Shown here: piece by piece, positions 17,244-25,514 of the stretch
Layout of the letters: every line of letters begins with the position of its first letter
Position numbering within the stretch: position 1 is the first letter of the stretch
Source: an uncultured Flavobacteriales bacterium
GTDB lineage: Bacteria; Bacteroidota; Bacteroidia; Flavobacteriales_D; Sanyastnellaceae
Direction of reading: 5' to 3'
Length of the DNA stretch: 64,000 nucleotides
NCBI GenBank assembly: GCA_937974555.1
Contig: CALJKR010000061.1
Location: 1 to 64,000, forward strand
Made by a program: the position numbers and the translations under genes
Notes under the pieces: model-generated
Told to the model about the DNA's origin: nothing
What the model saw: the letters and a program-made list of their open reading frames with translations, nothing else
Databases searched by the model: none

Positions 17244-17578
17244 TGCGGTATGTTTTTTTTCTGGATTTGGTAAATGATGACCAATTGATCAGCGAGTATG
17301 AACGCCATCATGCTGCCGTTTGGCCGGAGGTGGAACAACAAATATTGAAAAGTGGCGTTGTGTATTGTAGCATACATCGACTTTCCAATCGTTTGGTTTT
17401 GATGGTGGAATCGTTGGAGGAAATGGATTGGTCAGCCAAGTCCGCTTCTGACGCGCTTCATGCACCCACGCAAGAATGGGAAACGTTGATGTGGAAATAC
17501 CAACAAGCCATTCCTGGATTTGAAGGGCAAGGGAAATGGCAATTGGCGAAGAAAATTTATGAATTGAAAAAATCGTAG
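17240..17578 (+). CDS. L-rhamnose mutarotase family protein
   Basis: 112 residues, the full length of the family. It interconverts sugar anomers. YERHHAAVWPEV (about 21-32) holds the conserved His of RhaM, and the C-terminal half carries the WETLMWKYQQAIPG block. The start overlaps the permease stop (ATGATG at 17240; the second ATG at 17243 is equally possible). Members of this family also serve L-fucose in other bacteria. Its place behind a FucP-like permease and a sugar kinase/nucleotidyltransferase fits a deoxysugar salvage operon. Confidence 0.88.
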   Translation: MMRYVFFLDLVNDDQLISEYERHHAAVWPEVEQQILKSGVVYCSIHRLSNRLVLMVESLEEMDWSAKSASDALHAPTQEWETLMWKYQQAIPGFEGQGKWQLAKKIYELKKS

Positions 17579-17581
17579 TGT

Positions 17582-18607
17582 ATGAGATATGTTTGGATGA
17601 CGATGTTGTTGGTTTTGGGAATCCAAGGATTTTCGCAAATGAAATTATGGGAAGCATCAGAGGCGGCCTATTTGTCCAAGCGTGGGGTGCAAGAATTTTA
17701 TTTGAAATCTTCAGATACCATCCAGGATTTATCCAAACCCAATTCCAATTACGTGACTCATGGCTTTTGCTCTCGCACCGGAAAGCCCAAACTTTTATTG
17801 ATCCATGGGATCACAGGCACGGCCTTGATGCATTATTACTACACCATGGATTACCTGCGCAAAGATTTTGACGTGGTGGCCATTGATCTGCGGGGACATG
17901 GACAGACTGTGAATGATACAGTGGATTTTTCTATTGATGCCCAAGTAGAATTTGTGGCTGATGCGCTCTATGAACTGTCGCGACAATTCAGCGACCCCAG
18001 TTTTGAGGAGGTAATCGTTGTGGGGCATTCCTATGGTGGGGTGGTGGCAGCCTCATTGGCTGAGAAACATCCAGATATGGTCCAGAAACTGATTATTTAT
18101 GATTCTCCGGTAGGGCAATATACCAGCAGAACATTGGATAGCTTGGCTGTGGCCAATGGTCTGCCCAATGGGGAAGCCATTCTTTCGCCCCGCAATTACA
18201 AAGACTATTGTGTGCGAATGAAAGTTGGACAATACCGATTGAAATGGGTGCCCAAATTGTCGGTGGCCAATAAGGCCATTGAAAGATATTTTGAGCCTCG
18301 GAGAAAGGAGCAGATGGGCATGATCAATTATTTGCGGAGCAAAGAGGAGTACCTCTTCAACCACAAATACAATTGGAAATGCAAGGTGCTTTTGCTTTGG
18401 GGTGAGAATGACCAAATTGTTCCCTTGAGAACAGCCAAGGCCATTCAAAAGGCCTACTCCGATTATTATGGCAAGGAGATGGAATTGTTTGTCTATCCCA
18501 AGACGGGGCATGTCATGTCCTTGGAACGTCCCAAGAAATTTGCAAAATTTCTCAAAGCCAATGCCACAGTTAAGACGTACCGAACTGTGGGGACTCCGAG
18601 CTTTTAA
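17582..18607 (+). CDS. Exported alpha/beta hydrolase
   Basis: 341 residues. An N-terminal signal peptide (MRYVWMTMLLVLGIQGFSQ) is followed by an alpha/beta-hydrolase fold: oxyanion region LLLIHGITG, VVAIDLRGHGQT, nucleophile elbow GHSYGG near residue 150, acid in LLLWGENDQIVP, and catalytic His in TGHVMS. All three catalytic positions are present. The substrate cannot be named. It follows the sugar salvage genes by three bases, so it is probably in the same transcript and may act on a conjugate in the periplasm. Confidence 0.85.
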   Translation: MRYVWMTMLLVLGIQGFSQMKLWEASEAAYLSKRGVQEFYLKSSDTIQDLSKPNSNYVTHGFCSRTGKPKLLLIHGITGTALMHYYYTMDYLRKDFDVVAIDLRGHGQTVNDTVDFSIDAQVEFVADALYELSRQFSDPSFEEVIVVGHSYGGVVAASLAEKHPDMVQKLIIYDSPVGQYTSRTLDSLAVANGLPNGEAILSPRNYKDYCVRMKVGQYRLKWVPKLSVANKAIERYFEPRRKEQMGMINYLRSKEEYLFNHKYNWKCKVLLLWGENDQIVPLRTAKAIQKAYSDYYGKEMELFVYPKTGHVMSLERPKKFAKFLKANATVKTYRTVGTPSF

Positions 18608-18609
18608 AC

Positions 18610-18617
18610 TAGCTTTG
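18610..18617 (+). promoter_or_regulatory. Candidate -7 box of marC (leaderless spacing)
   Basis: TAGCTTTG matches TAnnTTTG exactly and is followed by four bases and the marC ATG. No clear -33 element; the region overlaps the hydrolase stop codon. Confidence 0.5.
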
Positions 18618-18621
18618 CATC

Positions 18622-19200
18622 ATGATTAGTTTAGCTGAAATTGGATCGTGCTTCATGGTTTTGTTCGCCGTGATTGACATCATCGGTAGTATCCCGATTA
18701 TCATCGATATTAAAAATAAAACGGGAAATATTCAACCGGTAACAACCACCTTGGTGTCCATGGTGTTGATGATCGTGTTCTTGATCGGTGGTGAGACTGT
18801 ATTGAGTTTGTTTGGGGTGGATGTATACAGCTTTGCGGTGGCAGGGGCATTTATCTTGTTTTTTATTGCATTGGAAATGATTTTGGGAATTCAACTATTC
18901 AAGCAAAAAGAAGGGCTCACTCACGTGGCGAGTATCGTTCCTTTGGCTTTCCCTACCATTGCAGGGGCTGGTACCATCTCTACGTTGATTTCATTGCGTG
19001 CGGAATATCAAATGATCAACATTATTGTAGCCATTCTACTCAATATCCCCATTATTTACATCGTCTTGCGATTGTCAGGCCGATTACAAAAGGCCTTGGG
19101 TCCAGGAGGGATTGCGGTGATTGAAAAGGCTTTTGGAATTATTCTTTTGGCTATCGCAATTAAATTGTTTTCTAAGAATTTGGGGGTTTTGATTCAATGA
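18622..19200 (+). CDS. MarC family integral membrane protein
   Basis: 192 residues, six hydrophobic segments, with the family opening FVLFAVIDIIGSIP-like stretch (LFAVIDIIGSIPIII) and the central LAFPTIAGAGTISTLI. MarC proteins are small inner-membrane proteins of unclear transport function; the old link to multiple antibiotic resistance is not established. The stop overlaps the rnhA start by ATGA. Confidence 0.9.
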   Translation: MISLAEIGSCFMVLFAVIDIIGSIPIIIDIKNKTGNIQPVTTTLVSMVLMIVFLIGGETVLSLFGVDVYSFAVAGAFILFFIALEMILGIQLFKQKEGLTHVASIVPLAFPTIAGAGTISTLISLRAEYQMINIIVAILLNIPIIYIVLRLSGRLQKALGPGGIAVIEKAFGIILLAIAIKLFSKNLGVLIQ

Positions 19201-19679
19201 GTTCGCCCATTGTTTTTTTATTCGCAGATGGCGCTGCAAGCGGGAATCCAGGCCCTGGTGGATTTGGAACTTTGCTCAGAAGCGGCAAGCATGAAAAGGA
19301 AATGTCTGGTGGCTTTAGACGAACCACCAACAACCGAATGGAATTACTGGCCGTTATCACCGGTCTTGAAGCATTGACAACCAAACCTTGTCAGGTTACC
19401 GTGGTTTCAGATTCCAGATATGTGGTAGATGCGTTTGAAAAAAATTGGATTGGTGGTTGGCAAAAAAGACAATGGAAGAATGTCAAAAATCCGGACCTCT
19501 GGAAAAGATTAATTGCCGTTGTCGGACAGCACAAGGTTTCTTGGAAGTGGATCAAGGGCCATGCCGGCCATGCGGAAAACGAAAGATGTGATCAGCTGGC
19601 CGTCCAAGCGCGCCTCAAAGGCGGTCTTCCGGCAGACACTTTTTTCGAAACCCAAGAACGCGAAGGTTTATTTGATTAA
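19197..19679 (+). CDS. rnhA: Ribonuclease HI
   Basis: 160 residues. Cleaves RNA in RNA-DNA hybrids. The catalytic residues are visible: D11 in FADGAASGNPGPGG, E49 in NNRMEL, D72 in VVSDSRYVV and D132 in ENERCDQLA, with the flexible His in GHAGH near 122-125. It begins inside the marC stop codon and ends 12 bases inside the convergent adhesin gene. Confidence 0.96.
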   Translation: MSSPIVFLFADGAASGNPGPGGFGTLLRSGKHEKEMSGGFRRTTNNRMELLAVITGLEALTTKPCQVTVVSDSRYVVDAFEKNWIGGWQKRQWKNVKNPDLWKRLIAVVGQHKVSWKWIKGHAGHAENERCDQLAVQARLKGGLPADTFFETQEREGLFD

Positions 19680-22670
19680 TAAAGTCAGTGTTCCTTGCTC
19701 TTCAAAGGGAACTCCGCCAAACAACTTTCCTTCTACTTTCCAAACGTAAACATCCTCTCTGCACATTTCGCCTTGGTAATAACCGTCCCATCCTATCTTG
19801 GGATCTTCACTCTTGAAGATTAACTCTCCCCATTTGTTGTAAATCTCCAAATTGTATTCACTCACGGATCGATAATGTGGGTGAAATACGTTGTTGTCAA
19901 ATGAGTATTTATTGTAGCTGCCATCCGTTGCACCATCGGTTTGGGGGGTAAAAGCGGTGGGCATTTCTACAAACCCATCTGTGGTTACGGTTAACCCATC
20001 AGCCAATGTATAAGTGCTTACACAGCCCTGATTGCTGGTTCCTGTCAATGTGATGGTATAGGTGCCAACCAAATCGAAATAGGGCATAGGTTCAAACAAA
20101 CTGCTCGTTTCGCCATTACCAAAGTTCCAGTGATAAGTAGCGGCTCCCTGTGATAGGTTATTGAAAACGGCTGAATCGATGACTGCTGAAATAGGGTTGT
20201 CAATAATAACAAACGATACATTGGGGTTGGAATAGATGGTGATGATGTTCGATAAGGTTAAGGTGTCATCCGTTCCATCAAAACCATGCGCAATACAACT
20301 GACACTGTACAATCCACTTTCGTTGTAAGTGTGTTGGACATTCTCTCCTTCTCCTGTATTGCCATCTCCAAAAATCCAAGATACACTTTCAGCATATTGA
20401 CTTGTGCTGGTAAATGATACTTGTAAACCAGGACAGCCATCGGCCTCTTGCTCAAATGCAGCAACGGGTGGTGGAGGGGTTATTTGAATAACCTGAATGG
20501 CGGTGTCGGAGCACCATTCGTTGCTCACGGTAAGTAAAATGGGAAATTCACCCCACATAGAAAAATCATGGGATACGTTGTCCCAAGCATTGTAATGCAC
20601 ATTTTCAAACAGCCAATCCGCAGTGAGTGTTCCACTCCCTGTACTTTGGTTGTTTACATCCACTGTGACGTTAGGGAAAAGTTGAACCAATGGCGAAGCT
20701 GTGAATGCAGCAACAATGGGTTGCATCACCTGTATGGCAAAGTAAGAAGTAGTGGTACAACCTGAGCCGTTGGTTATGTTCAATACCACTTGATATGTGG
20801 TGTCACCTGAAATAGCTGCGGCAAAAGTGTGTGAGGGAGATTCAAAAATGGAAGTGCCACCGTCTCCAAAGTTCCATGCAAAATTTAAAATTTCAGGATT
20901 GTTATCTGTAAACTGAACGTTCAATGGTCCACATCCTTGTAATGTGGAAATATTGATTTGTGGCGTTGGAACCGGATTCATATTCACCTGTATGGTGGTA
21001 TTGCAGCCATATGAATTGCTTACTACATAAAGGGAATTTATAATTGGAGCAAGATTGGCTTGGCTGCCATTGTTGTTGGTTAAAACAACACCGTTTAGTG
21101 TATTCCAAGTATAATTCACATTGCCTGGAAAAATTTGAACGGGTGTACTCTGTCCGGGACAAACATTGATATTGGAAATGCTGCTGGTGGGATTGGCTAC
21201 CACGTTCACTATAATGGAATCTACATTGGGAGGGCACAAGCCATTATATCCAGTCAAAATATACAATCCCGACATGCTGAATTGAGCGGCTCCTAAGTCG
21301 AAAGTACTGCCGTTCAATGTTCCACCATTGGGTGTTGTCCACTGAAAATTCCCGGTTCCTGAGGTGTTTGCGGACAGAACAAATGGGGTATTCAAGCACA
21401 AATAAGCTGGCGTTTGAATATCGACCAGAGGACTGGGGTTGGTTGTAATTGCCAAGTCGGTTTGTGTGGACCCACATTCGTTTTCTGCAATGGCGCTGAT
21501 GGTCAAATTGTTGTTCACTACAAAATAAGCGGTGTCTCCAACAACAGCAATTGGCGCGGGTGTTGACCAAGCAAAAGCGGTGTCTGCAATGCCCCAAACG
21601 GCAACAGTATCCCCAGGACAAACTTGTGCATTGCTTGTAAAAAGATTCAATACCGGCAGAGGACCATCTTCAATCATATCAAAATTGAAACTTTGTGGCT
21701 CAGAGCAAGGGATGCCCATGTCTTGCACCGTCACGGTATAGTTGCCTGGGCTGAGGTTGGTGGCAACTGGACCATTTAATCCTGCATTTTGAGACCAATT
21801 GTAATCAAATGGACCGATTCCCCCTTCCACGGTGACGCTGGCGGTTCCATTGTTTAAATTACAACCAGAAGGTGTTGTGTTCAAGTTGGCTTCAAAAGCA
21901 TTGGTGCAGGAAATGAAATCGATTAATACCCCAGAGTCGTATGTTCCATCACCACCATCTCCAATGATTAATTTAAAATGATAAGTCTGACAGGGTACCA
22001 CTCTGATTTTGGGTGATAAAACAACCGTATGTCCATCGTATTGCAAATAGGTTCCCCCCATGTTGTTTACGAAATAAGCGTTGTTGTCTACGGCGTTTAC
22101 ATTGTTGATGCTCACAGGAACGTTATTGGGCAATCGAGCAATGTTGTAGTTGTTGTACGTGCCGCCATTGGCCATGGGACCGCTGACAAAAAAACCAAAT
22201 GCGTCATTGAATCCTTCGTTCACATATTCAGGATATTCTTCGGAACCAAAAACAAATCGAATGGTTAGGGTGTCACATTGTGGGATAACATCCAATTCAA
22301 AAACGCAAACATCATGTGTAGCCGTGGGTTCAATTCCGGTCAATTGGGGATCGTTGAGTGAAACGCCATTGTTGGTGGATAGCCCTGGGGAATTATTGGG
22401 ACCAGCAGCTCCTGTGGCATTTCCGGTGGTGAGCAATACACCATTGGTAATGCCCAAGTTGGTGGTTTGACCATTGGCAAATGATCCATATGCATTGGGA
22501 CTGCAATTGATCACCGGACTCCCAACGATGGTTACCCCATTTCCGGCCAATGAATTGCCCATTTCAAACGTGCTCCCACCGCTCAAGATTTGTATTTGCG
22601 ACCAACCGCCTGAAATACAAAACAAGAACACCAGGATGGTTATATTGATTTTGAAAAAAATGCTTTTCAT
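19668..22670 (-). CDS. Adhesin-like PKD protein with choice-of-anchor L and T9SS type B domain
   Basis: 1000 residues. Signal peptide 1-24 (ending GGWSQ); a choice-of-anchor L type domain at about 30-250 (IRFVFGSEEYPEYV, FNDAFGFFVSG, LIIGDGGDGTYDSGV); a series of Ig/PKD-type beta domains (typical WNFGDGG, WIFGDG and WNFGNGE motifs); and a type B T9SS domain at the end (MPTAFTPQTDGATDGSYN ... LEIYNKWGELIF ... WDGYYQGE, GTLTLLIK). Proteins of this build are surface adhesins or motility-related filaments such as SprB-like proteins, exported by T9SS and kept on the cell surface. The 3' end overlaps rnhA by 12 bases. No partner genes of the sprB type are adjacent. Confidence 0.9.
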   Translation of the reverse strand: MKSIFFKINITILVFLFCISGGWSQIQILSGGSTFEMGNSLAGNGVTIVGSPVINCSPNAYGSFANGQTTNLGITNGVLLTTGNATGAAGPNNSPGLSTNNGVSLNDPQLTGIEPTATHDVCVFELDVIPQCDTLTIRFVFGSEEYPEYVNEGFNDAFGFFVSGPMANGGTYNNYNIARLPNNVPVSINNVNAVDNNAYFVNNMGGTYLQYDGHTVVLSPKIRVVPCQTYHFKLIIGDGGDGTYDSGVLIDFISCTNAFEANLNTTPSGCNLNNGTASVTVEGGIGPFDYNWSQNAGLNGPVATNLSPGNYTVTVQDMGIPCSEPQSFNFDMIEDGPLPVLNLFTSNAQVCPGDTVAVWGIADTAFAWSTPAPIAVVGDTAYFVVNNNLTISAIAENECGSTQTDLAITTNPSPLVDIQTPAYLCLNTPFVLSANTSGTGNFQWTTPNGGTLNGSTFDLGAAQFSMSGLYILTGYNGLCPPNVDSIIVNVVANPTSSISNINVCPGQSTPVQIFPGNVNYTWNTLNGVVLTNNNGSQANLAPIINSLYVVSNSYGCNTTIQVNMNPVPTPQINISTLQGCGPLNVQFTDNNPEILNFAWNFGDGGTSIFESPSHTFAAAISGDTTYQVVLNITNGSGCTTTSYFAIQVMQPIVAAFTASPLVQLFPNVTVDVNNQSTGSGTLTADWLFENVHYNAWDNVSHDFSMWGEFPILLTVSNEWCSDTAIQVIQITPPPPVAAFEQEADGCPGLQVSFTSTSQYAESVSWIFGDGNTGEGENVQHTYNESGLYSVSCIAHGFDGTDDTLTLSNIITIYSNPNVSFVIIDNPISAVIDSAVFNNLSQGAATYHWNFGNGETSSLFEPMPYFDLVGTYTITLTGTSNQGCVSTYTLADGLTVTTDGFVEMPTAFTPQTDGATDGSYNKYSFDNNVFHPHYRSVSEYNLEIYNKWGELIFKSEDPKIGWDGYYQGEMCREDVYVWKVEGKLFGGVPFEEQGTLTLLIK

Positions 22671-22713
22671 TTCACCGTGATTTGTTGTCGCAATTTACGT
22701 CATTTCAGGCAGT

Positions 22714-22744
22714 TTTGTTCCAGCCCTTTATCCACCTATTTTTG
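22714..22744 (+). promoter_or_regulatory. Consensus Bacteroidota promoter, leaderless
   Basis: TTTG (22714-22717), a 19-base spacer, and TATTTTTG (22737-22744), a full match to TTTG-N19-TAnnTTTG. Four bases separate it from the ATG at 22749, so the transcript should begin at or very near the start codon. Confidence 0.75.
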
Positions 22745-22748
22745 TCTC

Positions 22749-25487
22749 ATGTCAAAATTTTTACTTTTCACCTTCGTCTTACTCCATTGTGCCTTCCATG
22801 GATATTCTCAAGAAAATTGGAAGGGATCTGTTTTTCCTGAGTACAATTATTTTTTCTCAGATGAACGTCCCAAAGTTTTCATTCAACATGAAGGTGAGCC
22901 AGGCGAACTCTCCATTTTTCTCAATGGAGGGCGTGTGGTCTTTAAACAAATGGTTCAACCGAGTAAGCAATATACCTGGGATTTGCTGCCTCTGGAAAAG
23001 CATGAAATGTACTTGGAAAGAGATGGGCAGATTCAAGTGGTGGTGAATGTGCTTTGGCAAGGCCGAATTAGAAAGGACACGGTTGAGATAAAAATTCTAA
23101 CCCGAAAGGAAAATGCGGTGCGCATCCATTTTCCTTCTGGAAATCTGGAAACGGCTCTCTCTACCCAAAGTAATTTTCCACAAGCCAATCAACGTACCTT
23201 TTTCTTTCCATTTGGCTTTTACGCAAGAGAACGAGATGATTTTGAATGGATACTAAGGACAGAAGCGATGAATGGTTTCAATCTTTATTCTCCTTATCAG
23301 GCGATAGAAGATTCTACTTTGGGAAGACGCAAGGCTTACATGGATCTCTGCGCAGAATTGGGTATGCGGGTCAATTACAATTTGCAGCAGGTGTGCCCAT
23401 TGAAGAAAAGTGATACGCCTGAAGTAAGGAAAAGCAAGCTGAGAAGAATTGAGCAAGAAGTAAGAACCTTTAGAGATCACCCGGCGTTGCTTAGTTGGTA
23501 TGTCAGCGATGAACCCGATGGACAGTTCATTGCTCCCGAAGAGTTGTCAGAATCCGTGGCGCTAATTCGAAAATTGGACCCTCATCATCCCATATCTATG
23601 GTTTTCGTAGATCCCAAGCCCAGCTTGCCATACCAAGATTTGTTGGATATAGTGATGACTGATCCTTATCCGATTCCCGGAAATTCAGTGATCAATGCAG
23701 GGGAGTATCTACAAAAGTTGAAGGAGTTTTATCAATTCAAAAAGCATATTTGGATAGTGCCACAGGCATTTGGTGGCCAAGAGTATTGGTGTAGAGAGCC
23801 AACGGGTGATGAACTCAAGGCCATGGTGTATTTGGGGGTGATTCATGGAGCGCGTGCTTCTCAGGCTTTTATACGACATGTGGGTGAGAGTTTTCCCAAG
23901 AATCCCGCCATGTGGGCCGCTTATCATGAAGCCGCAAGAGAGTTGCAATACCTCACCAAGGATATTCAATACCAAAATGAAATAAAAAATTTCCCAAGTC
24001 AAGACTGGTGGGCCAAAATGAAAGTAGATGCGGCTTGCTTTCGCGGAGAAAACCCCAATCGCAAGACTTTTATTTTGGTGAACTACGAAAACGAACATAA
24101 GATTTTGAATCTCCCGGTAGACGGCGAATTTGCAGAAAATGGGATTTGGAATTTTGTGTTTGAAAACAGAAAGAAAAAAGCGGGTGAAGTTTTTGAAGTG
24201 GTGATGAATCCTTTTGAGGTGAAGGTGATTCAATATGAGCAGCCGACGATGAATTTGCAGTTATTGAAGGAAAAAGAATGGAAAGGCAATCATATCAAAG
24301 ATTTTAGTTTTGAAAATTGGACTGCAGTGGGAATTCCCACGGCTTGTTATTTGCACATGAGCAAAGAGCATGGCGCTACAGCCTTTTTAGATCGAAACAT
24401 TGCCCATCACGGTGAAGTCAGTTTGCGACTCAATAACCTGGGTGGAAAAAATGCGGAAGATCAATCACAAGAAATTAGCTTTTATCAATTTCCAACCATT
24501 GCCAATCATGCCTATGTGCTCAGTTTCTGGGCTTACGCAGAGCAGACTACCAACAAAAAGAAGGTAGAGAATAAAATGGCATTGCGCATTGAAAAGCCTT
24601 GGGGCAAATTCATTTGGCAAGATACCATCGCGGTCCTTTCTGGCTGGAATCGCTACGATATTCCATACTCTCCAAAAGAGGGCGAAGACAGAAATATGTT
24701 GGAGTTGCGAATCATTGAAAAAGGTTTTGTTTGGATCGATCAAGTGCAGTGGGTAGAAAGTCCAACCATCGATTTGGTAGGTGAGATTTTTGATTCGGTT
24801 CAAACCATGCATGTCGAGGTGATTGGCGATTTATTTCCCTTACAGAATATCCAATATGCATACTCGCCCATGGGTGCCGATACCATAATTTTGGCCGATG
24901 GTTCGAAAGATTTCGTTATGCCATACTCTGGAACATGTTCTGTTTTTTATCCTCTTCCCAATGGCGAGAAACAAGGGCTGACTTTCCCGGTTAGAACTCA
25001 ATATTACCGCATTCCAAAGCTGGAGTATCACATTGAAAATAGCCTGAAATATCCGGCTTCAGGCAAAGGTGCCTTGACTGATGGTGTGCTGGGCGAATTT
25101 GTTTGGGATGGGAAATGGCAAGGATTTGAAGGAACCGATTTTGAAGTGGGATTTGAAATACAAAATACACAAGCACGGCATGTTGAGTTGCGTTGTCTTT
25201 CGAAAAAAAGCGCCTGGGTATACTGGCCAACAGAGGTGGAGTTGTTGTGGTCACCGGATGAGGTCAATTATCAATCCATCGACACGTTGAAAATTGCACC
25301 GCAAGCCTATACAGAAGAAGAGGGGGTAAAAACGTTCCATTTCCTATTACCGTCCCAAATCATGATGAATGCCGCCGCATCGGGACACTTTAAACTGAAT
25401 GCCAAATCCATCCAACGATTACCCAAAGATCATCCCTTTGTTGGTGAAAAGTCGTGGTTATTTATTGACGAAATTTTGGTTCATTAA
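22749..25487 (+). CDS. Secreted glycoside-hydrolase-like protein
   Basis: 912 residues from the ATG at 22749; the longer frame to 22677 adds a Cys/Arg-rich N-terminus and lies across the promoter. A signal peptide (MSKFLLFTFVLLHCAFHGYSQ) is followed by an N-terminal beta region and a TIM-barrel-like part at about 155-430 with GFNLYSPYQAI, LLSWYVSDEPDG (acid at the end of a strand, typical of clan GH-A-like enzymes) and IVMTDPYPIPGN. The C-terminal half has beta-sandwich modules resembling carbohydrate-binding domains. No T9SS tail is present, so it is probably periplasmic or outer-membrane associated. The exact GH family could not be named and a non-hydrolytic role is possible. Confidence 0.6.
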   Translation: MSKFLLFTFVLLHCAFHGYSQENWKGSVFPEYNYFFSDERPKVFIQHEGEPGELSIFLNGGRVVFKQMVQPSKQYTWDLLPLEKHEMYLERDGQIQVVVNVLWQGRIRKDTVEIKILTRKENAVRIHFPSGNLETALSTQSNFPQANQRTFFFPFGFYARERDDFEWILRTEAMNGFNLYSPYQAIEDSTLGRRKAYMDLCAELGMRVNYNLQQVCPLKKSDTPEVRKSKLRRIEQEVRTFRDHPALLSWYVSDEPDGQFIAPEELSESVALIRKLDPHHPISMVFVDPKPSLPYQDLLDIVMTDPYPIPGNSVINAGEYLQKLKEFYQFKKHIWIVPQAFGGQEYWCREPTGDELKAMVYLGVIHGARASQAFIRHVGESFPKNPAMWAAYHEAARELQYLTKDIQYQNEIKNFPSQDWWAKMKVDAACFRGENPNRKTFILVNYENEHKILNLPVDGEFAENGIWNFVFENRKKKAGEVFEVVMNPFEVKVIQYEQPTMNLQLLKEKEWKGNHIKDFSFENWTAVGIPTACYLHMSKEHGATAFLDRNIAHHGEVSLRLNNLGGKNAEDQSQEISFYQFPTIANHAYVLSFWAYAEQTTNKKKVENKMALRIEKPWGKFIWQDTIAVLSGWNRYDIPYSPKEGEDRNMLELRIIEKGFVWIDQVQWVESPTIDLVGEIFDSVQTMHVEVIGDLFPLQNIQYAYSPMGADTIILADGSKDFVMPYSGTCSVFYPLPNGEKQGLTFPVRTQYYRIPKLEYHIENSLKYPASGKGALTDGVLGEFVWDGKWQGFEGTDFEVGFEIQNTQARHVELRCLSKKSAWVYWPTEVELLWSPDEVNYQSIDTLKIAPQAYTEEEGVKTFHFLLPSQIMMNAAASGHFKLNAKSIQRLPKDHPFVGEKSWLFIDEILVH

Positions 25488-25490
25488 CGC

Positions 25491-25498
25491 TACCTTTG
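25491..25498 (+). promoter_or_regulatory. Candidate -7 box of purL
   Basis: TACCTTTG matches TAnnTTTG exactly, 16 bases before the purL ATG and just after the upstream stop. No TTTG at 19 bases. Confidence 0.45.
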
Positions 25499-25514
25499 GG
25501 CAACTTTTTATATT

